From Panagrolaimus kolymaensis (Eukaryota; Nematoda; Chromadorea; Rhabditida; Panagrolaimidae), in the NCBI GenBank assembly GCA_028622995.1, contig JAJQJQ010000003.1, positions 744,001 to 808,000 of the forward strand: a stretch of 64,000 nt of DNA. Reading direction: 5' to 3'. This document shows positions 1 to 13,700 of the stretch, in pieces. The position numbers and the translations under genes were made by a program. Within the stretch, counting starts at the first letter, position 1. The number at the start of each line of letters is the position of its first letter. Under the pieces are notes generated by a model, which had not been told where the DNA came from, did not search any database, and saw only the letters and a list, made by a program, of their open reading frames with translations.

Positions 1-634
1 AGAAATGGAGTTTGAACTAATAATGCGGCGGTGGCAGCTTTCATCGAAGGTTTGGATGCGGCTTCAACGAATTTCTAAAAAATCAAATAAACAAAAATTA
101 ATGGAGCGTATAAAAAAGTATGCAAAAAACAAACTTGATAAATCATATTTGGAATCCATACTCGATTATATAAATAACAAGTTTCGCATGATTTAGATTC
201 ATTAAAAAAATAATATGAAAATGTTTCATATTTTACTGTTCCATTTTCAACACTGTGAACCTTTCTTTTATGGAATTGATCATAAACATATGGGCCTTGT
301 TTTTTAACTAAAGGTTTATGATCGTTTAAAATTTCATCTGGATTTTTCACTGAATAAGTCCATATCCGAGTTTCTAAATCATATTTTGGATTTATCCATT
401 TTTCATACACTGAACTTCCAGGTTCAAGATAGGTAGTCTAAAAAAGGGTCCAACTTCGATTTATTATTTAAAAATAAATTTCCATACAGCTCGAATATTT
501 TTTTCAATCAATGGAGCCAAACTTATTAAAATTGTTAAACAAATTGCAAATCCAACGAGAGCCAAGGTTAATAAACTAATCACAGCAACTTGCCACTTTT
601 TTAATGGAAACTTCTTCTTTGGTTTTTCATCCAT
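1..634 (-). CDS. CD36/SCARB class B scavenger receptor, 5' part (cut by window start)
   Basis: This is the amino-terminal part of a two-pass CD36-family membrane glycoprotein; the family binds lipids or lipoproteins at the cell surface or in lysosomes. The ATG at 634 opens with a short basic cytosolic tail and one membrane segment of about 24 residues (WQVAVISLLTLALVGFAI...). After a roughly 50-bp intron (438-487) comes the typical ectodomain start (YLEPGSSVYEKWINP, QGPYVYDQFHKRKV, VWIPNMIYQ). A second short intron at about 82-142 joins to FVEAASKPSMKAATAALLVQ, which fits the family. The C-terminal two thirds lie outside the window. An earlier in-frame TTG at 652 is not needed. Family assignment is firm; which scav paralogue cannot be told. 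Confidence 0.85.
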
Positions 635-3284
635 TATTCTTTCTTCAAACAAACAACAAAAATTTTTTTCTCTGAAACTTTTTTAAAAAATAATTAAAAA
701 CATCAAAGAATAATTCGTAAAAAAATTTTTAACGTGACAACAAAAATTGTACTCTGAAGAACTAAGTAAAGGTAGACGATGATGATTAGAAAACAAAAAT
801 AATAGTAATTATAAAAAACATTAATTTGTGGAAGAGTGCGAAAAACATCAGAAGTATAAAAAAAACCAGAAAACAAAACATGATGGACAGAGAGAGTATA
901 ATATCACTTGAGTTTCTACCTCATTTTTTTTGCTTTATAAATAAATGCAAAACAAAAAATGAAAAATAATAGGTTCTTTATCCACATAAAACCGGATTTA
1001 AATCAACGAAAAAGAGAGAATGGTCAAAACATGATAGTCCATTTTTCGAAATAAAAAACCGATAAATAAAAACAAGCACTTTATGATTTAAAAAAAGAAG
1101 AAAAACAAAAACGTTTTGACCATACATTTTTAGATGTCAGAACTTTACAAGTTCTCTTAATATGATGAAAAAAGTGCTATATTCGGAAATTATTTGGAAA
1201 AAAAATTAAATACGATTTTAACTTCTGTGGAAAATAAGGTTAATTGACTACGTACATATGCAAGCTAAACTCAAAAAAGGCTGATTAATTTGCTGACCCT
1301 ATAAATATGCTGTTTAGATGGCACACCAAAATTATGCCCTATTGATTTCCCCGAAAGCGTTGTTTGAAGCTTCACAAGTTTATTTTTTTCTTGCAATTCA
1401 CAAAAATAAAGCAAGAGGTCATGAAATAATAACAAGCAACAATATTTTTTTGTTATTTTTTAAAAATAGGACGCAACTTTCCTGAATGAAAATATTGTTA
1501 GCCTAAATAAATGATTTTGAAAGTAAAATATCAAGTTTGGACAGAGAAGAAGAACAAAATGCACTCATAAAACCCAAAACATCAAATTCACAAACGTGTT
1601 TTATTCCAAAAGAAAAAGTTCCCATCGCTCGAAAATAATTTTTTGATGTGTTTATTTTCTTAAGCTATTTAAAAATAAAAAATTGAACTTAAAATTTTAA
1701 AATAGCGTAAAAAGTGACGCAAATTGGGATGAACGCACAATTGCATGTTTTACGCGTTGATACGACCCAAATAATGCCTCCGGCGAGAGATGGAGAAATC
1801 GGAAGAAGACCTCTTGAATAAATCGAGCCCTTTCCTTTATTTTCACTCGCGCAACGGCAACAACAACGACAGCATACATAAACCCAGAAAAATGGTTCTT
1901 ACATTCATTCACGATTTTGATATTTTTTCAAAAAATAGAACAAAAAAACAACCATTTTAAACCATTTTTGTAAAATGAAATTTGGACATTTAATTGAAAA
2001 AATTATAATAGTTTTTAATAATTAGAAATAGTTTAAAAATTTTAATTTGAAAAATTCCTTATCGCTATAAAAAAAAGGAAAAAAAAAAAGTAAAAATGTA
2101 AAAATCAAAAAATGGCGGTTAAAAAATTAATCGTCAAATAAAGGCCATCAAAAAAAAGGTTGTGGTGCGCCTGAAGGTGTCGTCGTCTTCGCCATAATAT
2201 CCATCGTCGATCATATGAGGACGAGTTTTTTTTCTTTTGCAAAAAATAGAAGAAAGTGATTCTTTGCTTATTCAATTTCTTTAAATTGCGCAGCCAGCAG
2301 CAACCCAATGATCGAAAAAAAATTGAAAAAAGATGGAAGGAAATGAAAGAAAAAAAAGTAGTACGATCAAAAAAAATAAAACTATAGTTGGCAGCAAAAA
2401 TGAAGAATGCCTGCCCTCATCTTTTATTTCAGTTGTGCGTCACTGCGCAACAACAACAAAAAAAAATATGAAGGTAGAGAGTAGTAGCCTGTTTTTTAGT
2501 TAGAAAAAAAGGTAGCATATTAGGTGATGATGGGCGATCGTAGTTGTTTTGTTGTGAAGTGATTGTTGTGAGAAAATGAAAAATTGGATGGAAGAAGAAA
2601 AGAGAAAAATTTTGGAGAAAAAAAGGGTTATGACTTGTCAAAAGTGGTTTTTAAAACATCAACTTTGAGCTCCTGTTTTTCTTTTTTATTCTTCTTCTTC
2701 CCTCAATGATCATCACTTCTTTCTTTTTTTATTTATGAATGTGGCAACCAACCAACCAACAAAAAAACCTACGGAATTTAAGACCCTTGTTTTTAAACTT
2801 TTTTACTTTTTTTATTTGACTCAAAATAGAAAATTCATGGCAAAACTTAGAGGGAAAACTTGATTTTATTTTTGGAGAAAAAAATATGTACAAAACCGCG
2901 ATAAGATCAAAAGCAACGATCGTAAAAATACCTTAAAAGCAAGGTTAAATTAAAACCAAATTAAAGCAATTTTGGTTGGTTATCATTACTTTTCAAATAA
3001 AAGTAGACAAAGATGACGAAGATTATTTTTGTTGGTCTTTATTTCCTATGTACAAACCAGTTCACATATAAATTCCTTTAGTTTAGTGAAATGGAGAAGA
3101 ACAATTAAACGAACTCTAAACACCTTTTGATAATAAATATATAAAAAGTTGATCTCTCTCATTGAAAAGTCCAAATTTATAGGGTTTTTTTTTGTTAATG
3201 AAATTATTAAGTTTTTATTGTATGTAAGAATTTTTATTATTAATTTTATAATTAACAAAACAAAGCTATTATTAAATTATTTAT
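635..3284. other. Gene-poor spacer, 2.65 kb
   Basis: No supportable coding exon was found on either strand; the open frames are short, low in complexity and homopolymer-rich. A slightly more GC-rich patch at about 1720-1890 could be a 5' untranslated exon or regulatory element of the scavenger receptor gene. The stretch otherwise consists of A/T runs and holds the promoter side of that gene and the 3' flank of the muscarinic receptor gene. Confidence 0.5.
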
Positions 3285-6200
3285 TCAAGTTCGACGTAAA
3301 TCTCCACTTAAAATCCTTTTAAAGGTACGTTTAAATTGTTGATTAGCCATAGCATAACATAGCGGATTGATTGGACTATTCATATAGCATAAATAATAAC
3401 TGATTGTATATAAAGCATTAAAATTGGGTGAATTTGTACATCGTTCACAAAAACCGTAAATTGTTGCAAGAATATAAAATGGCGTCCATAAAATTGTAAA
3501 GGTTCCAAGGATTACTGTAATTGTTCGTAAAGCTTTTCGAGCTCTATTTTCTGATCTTGAATGAGTATTTTTCGCTAATTTTCTTCTTTTTCTTCGTCGA
3601 TGGGATTTTGAACGCATTACTGTAAGCAATCGACGAACCGTTGAAGGCCCTATTGGTTCTTTGTCTATGGTTATTTCGATTGTGGCTTTAGTTTCAATTA
3701 AAAGAAGAGGTGGACGATTTGTTATATGATTATTATTGCTGTAGTTATTATTGTTGTTGTAATGGTAATGTTGATGGTGGCGCTGAAAGATAATTAAAAA
3801 AGTTTAAAGTGATTCATTATTCGGGTTTCCCACCTTTGAATGTACTCTGCTTTGAGTTTTAAAGGAATCACTTTTAACCAAAGATGTCACAGATTCTTCA
3901 TCAATAAATGGAATTTCTTCATCTATTTGAAATGCTCCCGTTGTTTCTCGATCGGTTTCTGAGGTATGTTGAGAAGTATGTAATGGAGCTGTAACCTCTC
4001 TTTCTGTGGATTTATCATCGGTGGTAGATCGTAAAATTTTGCCATTTCCCGCAACACAATTGGATGTGAAAGTACTTTTAAAATTCCTAAAAAACGTATT
4101 TTTTTTTACAATTTCCTTCATTTTTTGCTTGACAGACTTTTAATGTTTATATTCCCAAGAGAGAAAATCACAAAAATCGGTTTTCGTTTTTTATTTTTGA
4201 ATTCCACTCAACACAACAACAGCCCCCACACACAGCCAAAAAAAATCCGATACATATTAGAGCGTTAAAAAGAATGTTGACGGATTTTTTAAAACTGAAC
4301 ATCAAAATTGATGATAACAAATAACTTTATTTATTCCACCAAAATTTAATATCCCCATGAGATTGTCTATGATCTCATACATTTTTTGTTGCTTCTATAT
4401 GGGCTTCAATTTTTCAACACTTTTTTGAAGATGAATTGATTTCGAATGTCAGATAAGATTTTCCTCGAATTTTTTTCTTGTGCTATATTGCAAAGTTTAG
4501 TTTTTTTATGCCTTCTCGTCATAGGCTTCCATCTTCTTTTGGGAGGCTTTTTTTTTCGACGTGTCAATGATGTTATAAAATTTAAAAAAAAGCTATTAAC
4601 AAACATTTTTCATCTCCATTTTTTCCGTTGCTTTTTTTTTCAAGGAGTTAAAAGATTTTAAGGATTATAAAAATTGCGCTTCCAGAAAAAAGAATTTAAA
4701 AAGGCATGCTGCGCGACTTCTGACTGCCGACTACTAAAGCAAGCACGCATTAACAACAGCCCGGAAATTGGCTAATATGATAAAATAAATTTTTTTTTTT
4801 GTTATGTTGTTTAGTTTATTATTGATGGAAGTAGACTAACTCCCTCTTGTTGTAGGAGGAACTCATGTTAAAGAAGGAATAGGAATGGAACAACAATCAA
4901 AATAAAAGTTTCTTTCATCGACTACTTGACACTTTTCCCGCATAAAATTTGTTGTTGGTTAAAGCTCCCGAGTTGCATACATTTTTTCTTTTTCTTTTTT
5001 TTAAAACGTAACGCAGAAAAAAATCAAAATAAAGTCAAGAAATAAATTAGATTTTAAAAAGCGCTGCATCTCAAAAAAGTTTTTAGACATCATAAAAAGA
5101 CTATGTTGTAGTTGCCTCAGGCAAAGGAGAACAACACTTCGATGACAACTTTTAAAACATTTTTGAGCATTTTTTTATATCTGAGAGAGGTGGTGATGAT
5201 GTTGTTTGTCATGTAAATATAATATATTATTTTTGGCACTTTTTTATGGGAGTCAAAAAAAAAAACACGGTGCGTGTTTTAAGACATCAGTGAATGCAAA
5301 AAGGAAAAAAACAATATGCAAATTTTCTCATAATCAATGTTTAAAAAAAAGCATACCTTGAATTAGTTGAATCCGAAGTATCACCAGGCGATTCAGCTAT
5401 GCTATCTTTACTCATAGCCAATTCCGATGCTCCTAAAGTGGATGTAGGTTCTTTGTTGTTTCGCTTTCGCATCTCCGAAAGTACCGCCAATCTTTTTTGC
5501 TTCTAAAAAAAGAAAGAAATAATGTAAATAAACAAAATTAACCATTTTTTGCCAAAGGGTAAAAAAGAGTCACAAAAAATCAAAGTTAAATTTTTGTTTT
5601 AACATGCCTGGTCACTTTTTGATGCCAGTTGTTTTGCAGCACAATATATACCATAATATAAATATAACATTAAAAATAAAGTTGACCAATAATATCCTAT
5701 ATACATTCCCATATTTAAATATGCATTAGTCATAAATTGTACATAACATTCTGTTTCCTTTAAAATTCTTCCATTACCCGAAAATGAACTATACCCAAAT
5801 ATTAAAATTGTAAATAATACGCTTGGAATCTAAAATTGCAATATTTTTAAAAATATGGAATAAAAAAGTTGGAAGAAAGGAATTCTTACAATCCAAGTAA
5901 AAGCAATAATGAGCATAACTTTTGTTGGCGTACGCCAATTGCGATAAGCGGCAGGATATTTGACTGAGCAATAACTATAATTTAAAAAAATATGTTTTAT
6001 AGATTTTCTTTATTTTTTTATTTGGTTTATTATTATTCCACTAAAAATCCTACCGATCTATGGTAATTCCAAGTACAGTATAAATAGAAGCCAAACAGCA
6101 TGCATAATCTATCGATAACCATAAATCACATAAAAATGCGCCAAATGGCCAATTTTGATTGTTTATAAAAAAATATGTGTATACTGGTATTCCTTCCAAT

Positions 6201-8794
6201 CCAATGATCTAAAAAAAATGTTTTTCAATTTACTTGCTTATTTTTCTATTTTTTGCTTGATCCATTTTTTTGTTGTTGCTTGTTTTAAATATTTATTATA
6301 AAAATGCCTTTCATTTTTTTTTCTTTATCGATGCGGCGTGTACTTCGTAAAAGTAATTATCTTTAAAGTTTTTAGTTGGTAGTTTAACAAAAGGATGTAA
6401 AAGAAGAAAAAAACATGCTTTCAATTTGTTGCTTCTTTTTTTTGACGTATAAGTTAAATGCCGTCGCTGCTTGTTTCTGTTGTTGCGCGTCCCCACTTTT
6501 TTTTAAACTCAAGCTGGACTTTTTAAAAGAATAAAAAAACGCTTCGGCATTTATTCTTTTTTCTTATTCTTTTTTGTTGTTGTTGCCTTTTTAAAACACT
6601 TGAGGAAGCGCTCAAAAGAGAGGCACAATGAAGAGCTCCTTCCTTTCTTGGAGTTAGCTAAGGAGGAAGAAGAAGCTTGTTCTTGCCCTTTTTAATGCCG
6701 TCAGCTTTCCACCATCCACAAATGATAAATTGTTTATCCCTGGTAGTCGTCATCATTGTCTTGTCTCGACGTCCATCATCGTATTGTAATGTTTCACAAA
6801 AATTTTCAAACAAACAAAAAAAATGCCATTGTTTTTTGCTTTTTTGGAAGAAAAAATAAAAAATAACCAGAAAAAATTTGTGACACTAAAGTTATCAAAC
6901 AACAACATTGCTTGAATTTTGGCCTTGATTTAAGCTAATTCACTCACACCAAAAAAAGAAGAAAAGAGTAACAAAGATTTTTTTTACATATTTTGAATTC
7001 CAGAGAGACTTCAATTTGAAATAGAAAATTTGGAAAATTGACTTGATTTTTTTTCATGGCAGACATGAAATTGACAACAAAAATTTTTTTTAAATTGTTG
7101 TTGCATTTTATTTGCAAAATAAAAAAATCTTGAATTTGTTTAAAAACTTTTTAAAAGATTTCCGCTTATTTTTTATAAGCCCTATTTTTTGCTCATCCAA
7201 TTTCTTACGGTACAAAAAAAGAAAAACCAAACATGTGAGAAATAGAGGAAGCAATGATGAGCATCTTAATGTCTATGTATGCATTATATGTGTTGTCTCT
7301 ATGTTTGCACTTTATTTTATTTTTTAGTTTGCTTCAAAAAAACATGATATAAAAAATTTATAAAATAAATTCTTTGACCGAAATTAATTTTACTAATTAT
7401 TAAAGCGAGAAGAAAGAAAAAAACGAAAACGTAATCAATGAATTTTAAATTTTTTTCTTAGTTTTTTGTTTTCAAGAAAAAAAAATAAAATAATAAATAA
7501 ACAAAGAAGAATTAATTATTTGAAAAAACGAGTTAACACCTGTTTTATTTTATTTTGATAAATGTATCTCGAGAAAAAGAAAAAAATGTTTTAATCAAAT
7601 TTTTTTTCTTATTGCAACTAACTTTGTGGTGTGAAACATCTGTAATTTGTTTAAATAATCATCAACTTTTTGAACAACAAGACCAAAGAAAAATGAAAAA
7701 AAAGTTAAAGGTTTCTTGGAAGAAATACACCGAATGTAAAAGAAGGCAACAAAAAGAAAAAAAGCATATAAAAAGCATTTTTCTTCTTCTCATTGCTTAT
7801 GACTTTGCCAGCCACAGATGTGAGTGATGTGGTGGTAGTTTTTGGTATGTATTTTAACGATGGTGGAGAGAATAACTAAATGAAACAATAAAAAGTTTTT
7901 CATATGTTATTTCTTCTTCGACTTCGATATTTTTCATCGATGCTTTTTTGTCTCAAAGTTTTCTTACTTTTTTTGACAAAAGAATGAATAAAAAAACTAC
8001 GCATGCAAAAAATAAAAATGAAGTTAAAAAGTTTAATACATAAAAAAGATAAACTAATTTTTGTTCTTTGCTTTTTCTTGAAGGCAAACAACGTAAATCA
8101 TGATTTTTTGCTGCCCTTGTGGAAGGTCTATCGGCGTCATCGTCATTTAGAACTTCTTTCCTTCTTTTAAATAGAAGCTCCCGAAATGGCAAAGAAAAGA
8201 TGTCGACGACAGAAAAAAAATATAGTTAAGTTCATTCAGAAAAAAAAGAAGATTTAAATAAACATAACAAAACAAAACTTGGAATAAGAAAAAAGGTAAG
8301 AAAAAAAAACGCGTCTAAGAGAAAATAGTTTTTTGCTTTTCTTTCCTGAATGATGAAGATAAGCTTTAAGCTTTAAATGACATTTTAATAACTATATTTT
8401 GTTTTTTATGATATTGGGAAGAAAAAAATAATTGTAAATAATTGTAAAATAAAAAACCAACCAAATCGGAAACAGCTAAAGAAAAAATAAAATAATTTGA
8501 TGGTTGTCGAATATTTTTATCAATATAATATGATAATAATACAATTAAATTTCCAAGTACTGTAAATACAGATAATGCACCCATAACAAGGATGAGAAAT
8601 ATACTGGCCCAACTGACATTACTTCCATCACTTATAACACCACCACTGCTGCTAATAGCTGTAGAAAAATGGGTGGAAGCGGAAAAATTTAGCGATGTTG
8701 TAAATGCTCCTGTTTCTTTGCCTCCATTTATTAAATAATAAAATGCTGTTGAACTTGACGTTGGAGTGGTCGTTGAAAACCCGAATGCCGCCAT
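3285..8794 (-). CDS. gar-2: Muscarinic acetylcholine receptor, GAR-2 type (rhodopsin-like GPCR)
   Basis: A seven-exon G-protein-coupled receptor. The first exon (8794 to about 8463) has a Ser/Thr-rich N-terminus and TM1 followed by [20 protein letters not shown] (TM2 start). After a 2.25-kb intron, the exon at 6208-6054 carries TM2-TM3 with CDLWLSIDY and ends in DR. The next (about 5976-5889) supplies Y of the DRY motif and TM4; 5824-5608 holds TM5. A long third cytoplasmic loop follows (5503-5356, 4086-3833, start of the last exon), then TM6 (TILWTPFYI) and TM7 ([12 protein letters not shown], the NPxxY variant NPLCY). The loop and TM3/TM7 signatures match nematode GAR receptors, with GAR-2 closest from memory. 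The start is the first in-frame ATG; the TTG at 8815 is less likely, and an upstream exon cannot be excluded. The intron at 5504-5607 appears to start with GC. Confidence 0.8.
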
Positions 8795-10756
8795 AAATCC
8801 CTCCTGTAGTAGCAATAATATATTAAAGCAACAATATCAGGTTGATGGCGACAATTCAAGTAATAATACCAACCAATATGGGTCATTGGCGGTAAAAAGT
8901 AAAAATAAAAAAATGAAATATTTTAATATTATAAAATATGTTAATATTGTTATTAGCTGCTGCGGCGGCTGTCGCTTCGATTAAATAATAAATAAATAAA
9001 TTCTTTTTACCACCAATTTCCATTCGAAATTTTTCTTTTTCTTTTATATTTTTTTTAGTGAATGACAAATTATTAAAGAATTAAAAATGTTTTAGATGAA
9101 ATTTTTTTAAAGGTGTTAAAAAGGCTAATAACAGCAGCTGCAAAATTATTCGCATCGGTTGGTTAAAACATCAATTAAAATTTTAAAAAATGTTGTCGTT
9201 GTATTCTCTTTTCAATCTTTATACTTAAAACACAATTTAATAATAAAAAATGAAATATAAACCAATTTCTTAAGATAAGTGAATGAAAGGCAATGAGATC
9301 TAAAAAATAAATAAAAAAACTTTTAACAAAAATAATTTCCTTATCAAATCGATTTATTAAATTCATTGAGAAAATAATTTTTTCTATTTACACGAAAGTA
9401 AAAATTCTCGAAGGGTAAATTATTTATTTCAACACGAAAACAAAAACTACAATTACATGAGTTTGATAGACTCGAAAGATAGCCGATTTGTAAGCAATAA
9501 ATAATACGCCATGTTTATCATTTTTTTTTATTAAATCTCGGTTCAAATTCTTCTTCAATTTTTGAGCAAAAGACCTGCCTTGTGTATCTATCGAGCGAGT
9601 GGAGCAGCGCCTTCTTAGGCCACTCAAAAAATCTTTGTTCAAAATTTGCAAGAAAAGTTTCTTGGTCGTCGTTCTCGTCGACTTTTTGCCCTCCTATTGG
9701 GCAGGGCGACCGGCCAACGGCATATGTATATTTGTGGGGCGGTCCTATATGTATTTTAAAAAGTACAGCTAACATTGGTCTCCTTCGTTTATATATCCTT
9801 GTGATGGCATTTTTCTTTCTTTTTTTTTCCTGAGGGCTGAGCGAAAAAAAATGAAGAAAAAAAAATGATGAAGAAGAAGATGAAGAAGTCGACGACAACT
9901 ATTTTTGAAGAGTCGCAGAATAATAACATCAACACCACACCAGTTTATTTTTTGTTGTTGTTGTTGGTAAGTTCATTTTTTTGTTGTGCAAAACAGAAGC
10001 AGCTAAAGCATAATTGAAAAAGAGTTGTTCTCTCATGAAAATAACCATTTAGCTTCGACTTCTTCTTTTTTTTATCTTCGGTTATCTGTTTTTTTAGTTT
10101 CTTTTGTTTTAAAAAAAAACAAATAATTTAGGCTTAAATGTTTGGATTGTAGCCAACGATTAACTTAACTTTTTTATATGTAAAAGTGAAGAAACATATC
10201 GAAGACTAAGAATAAAAGGAAGAAGAATAAAAAAATTTAAAAAATAATGCACTCCTGTCCTGTTTGGTTAAAGTTGTTAAAAAGTTTTAGTCTTTATGCG
10301 GCATTAAAAAAAATATAGCACATCGCTTACTCTTGAGCTTATTGCTTCTTATTTTTTTTCTTCTCAACGAAAGAACAACAATTAGCAACGTGAAGGAGCT
10401 CTGAATAATCGACCAAGATTTTATTCATCTTGAAAGCCGTAAAAATGGCAGAAGAGACTACTTTTTTAATCCACAAAGAAAAAACAACATTAAAAAAAGT
10501 TGCAACATTTTTATGAATTAACACACATTTTTTGAATAAAAAATCAAAACAAAAAAGTTTAAAGAAAGTTCTTTATTTTTTATTTTTTCTTTGATAAATA
10601 AATAAAAATTCAAGAAATAAAATTAAGGAATAAATATAAAACTTTTTTCAAGGCAGTACTAATTTCAACTTGTTGAAAAATAAGAGAAAAAAAGCAAATA
10701 ACAAAGTTATAAAATTATACCCGAAATAAATGGTGCAAAAAAGATAATTGAATAAC
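8795..10756. other. Intergenic region upstream of the muscarinic receptor
   Basis: Almost 2 kb without a supportable exon, presumably holding the receptor promoter and the 3' flank of Dicer. Most is A/T-rich. A compositionally distinct, GC-richer island lies at about 9590-9760; open frames cross it on both strands, but neither resembles a known protein. Confidence 0.45.
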
Positions 10757-13700
10757 TCAATTATTAAATTTTTTTGCTACTGTTCTCTGCTGCTGTTCTT
10801 GTTCTTTGTTAGCATCTAAACTTCGAAGATAACGTAATGCAGCTTTAGCGGCAGTGGTTTTAGCAATTCGATAAGAACGACCAACCCCAGAAAAGCTTAG
10901 TTTACCATTGTCAATTTCTACTGTCACTCGAGCACCGGATTTTTCAATAAGTCTTTCAACTTTTCTAAAAAAAATTATATTTGAAGGCTGTATTTAAAAT
11001 AAAATAAAAGCAAACTAACGTGAATCGAACTTTATGGCTTTTCATTTCAAATAGCTCTCGAATGGGTGATTGAGGCGGATTTCGACAACATCGCTCAATG
11101 GTTTCTCCCATAATATTGTAAAATACTCGCCAAACTACTCTCAAATCCATGTCGCAATCGAGATAAATCGCGCCAACAAGGGATTCAAAAATGTCGCCTA
11201 AAGCTTTTGGAACTTCCACATCTTCTTCAGCTCCTTCAATCACTTCATCTTCCGTTACCATAAACATCTAAAAAAATTGATGGAAACTTTTTTTATCAAA
11301 GTAATTATTCTGCCTTTTTAAAAACTTACATCGTCATTAAAATTTACTTCCCCTTTTTGTTTATGTAACTCCACAAATCTTTCAATCATGCTAATAAGAG
11401 GTGGAGCAGTAACAAGCAAATATTGTTGCATATCATATTTTACTGCCAAAGAAGCAAATATGACATTATTAACTAAAGCTGATCTCAAATCTGTTAAAAC
11501 TCCAGGACTATAAATCATTCGATGTTCAAAAAGATATCGAGTAATGAGATAATCTAAAACTGCATCACCAAGAAATTCTAAACGCTGATAACATCCAGTA
11601 ACTCTATTGTAGGTGTATGAAGCATGAGTGAAAGCTTGAACAAGGAATGAGCGATCACGAAAAGTGTAACCAATACTTTTTTCAAGCTTTTGGAAACGAG
11701 TATTTTCATAAATTTGAGTAACACTTTGTTGAAGATTTGCCAAATTATAAGTGCTCTAAAACTTATACTGTAATTTTTTATATAAAAAAAAAGGCAATTT
11801 ACTGCTAAAGTTTCTATTGGAGATTTAAGTTTAGGTTTTTCAGTTAAAACTTTAATTCCAAGCCATTTCATAAATTCCAAAGTTTTTACTGGTCCAAGTG
11901 AAATCAAATGTGAGCCAATCAAAGCTTCCACGCAATCAGCAATAGCTTTGTCACTGATATACTGTTGAGATAAGTCATTATAAGAATATGGTAAAATTTC
12001 ATCCACTTTTGGTTCCTTTAAATAAATTGTTTCTACTCCATCGACGGCTTTAACCACTTCATTTTCATTTCGAACTCCCCAGCCATTCGCCTAAAATAAT
12101 TTTATTTTACCAAATATTTTTTTGGCTTGGGAAAGTATAAAGAAGCTTACTTCTTCAGTGGTATTTTCATCTTCATCCGAATGAGCCATATGCCCATCAA
12201 AAGTTGATCCAATGGTGGCATAACCAGGTGGCAACCAATTAACAGCAGGCTCAAATTTTGTGCATTCCATCAAACATGGAATTCCTTTAGTTTTTCCAAG
12301 TTGAAATAAATTTGCATTTGAAACTTCTCGAGAACGTATAAAACTCAAATTTCCTTCATGTTGATTAGGTAAATAATTATATAGATAATTAGTTACAGAT
12401 AATTTTAAAAATGAATCTCCAATAGTTTCAAGTCTTTCAAGATTAAAACCATCCGCTGCGGAAGATGTTGTTAAAGCTTGTAATAAAAGTGTCGGTGGAA
12501 CTCCAAAGGGATTAAATTTGGATTTATCAAGCAAAAACCAAGAATCCATGAAATCCGGAAGTTCTGGAACGCTACTAACACGTTCAGAAATTGGCTTTTC
12601 ATTAAAAAATTCAACAATTTCATTTTTTATGGAATTTGTGGTTGTTGTTTCATCTTCAAGCAAATCTTCTGCTTCTAATAATTTTTCCTTGTTTACTAAA
12701 AAGTACTTCTAAAAAAACAAAACCCAGAAGAAGAAGAAATGCTTACTTTGAACAAAAGCTAAATCACTTTCTGAAACAATTCTTTCAGGCAAATTATCGA
12801 TGTAAATATTTATTGTATCTTCATCATCCATTTTGTAATTTTGCTTAAAGGCTTTAGCAATGCGATCATTTTCGTCCATTAAATCAACATCATTTGCACC
12901 CATGTCTTTCTAAAGAACTACAAAAATGTGAGAAACACTTAAAAATTTGGACTAACCGCTTTGACTCTGGTTCTATGAACAGGTTGCCCAGGAGTGATGG
13001 ATTCAATATCTTGCAACAATCCTGTGACATTAATTCCACAACCAGAACTTATAGCAATTTGAGCTTTAGAATCTTGGGTTTCAGGAACACTTATATCATC
13101 CCAACCAAGAACGGGGAAATTTTCAATGCTTGGGCTTGTTGAAGAAGTGCTAACATTATCTTTACCGAAATCAACCACGTCTATATTAACTTGATTCCAT
13201 TGTTCATCATCAGATGAAAGATCATCATCCACAGGAACTTGAGGCTTTTTAATTTCTGCCTCTTCTGGAGTATTCAATGGTAAATCTCTGTATTGATCTC
13301 CAAGAGTTGGATCCCATACTCCAATTTGAAAATCCGTTGTGGGTTCTTCGTTGTTTTCTTTTTCACTTCCCTCTGATTTCCTCTTTGGTGGATTTTCAGC
13401 TTCTTGCTCATCCGCGTTCACTCGTTTAAGTTGCTCAAGATTTTTAACTGTTAAAACATTATTCGTTTGAATGGGGTAATTCAAATCTCCCCATTCAAAA
13501 TCTTCTGATGGCTCAGCATGAATATTCAAAGCTGTCGTAGAAACTTTCAACCTCAATTCATCTGCCAGTAAAAGACAATTCATTCGAAATAAAATTGTTG
13601 GCAATTCAATAACCATAATCCAAAAACTCGCTGGCATGGGATGAATTGAAACAAGTTCGGGAATCATAAATTGTTTTTGTGAATGATCATTTGCTCTACG

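Noticed and set aside
7555..7827. 90-codon plus-strand frame in the large intron of the muscarinic receptor
   Set aside because: Lys/Gln-rich chance frame without splice or homology support; the surrounding 2.25 kb looks intronic.
8792..8815. Start of the muscarinic receptor at 8815
   Set aside because: The codon there is TTG; the first in-frame ATG is at 8794. CTACTACAG just upstream may be an acceptor, so a further 5' exon remains possible.
9518..9898. Overlapping open frames on both strands (126 and 83 codons)
   Set aside because: Low-complexity Ser/Phe/Lys ends and no recognisable motif; the compositional island was kept only as a finding.
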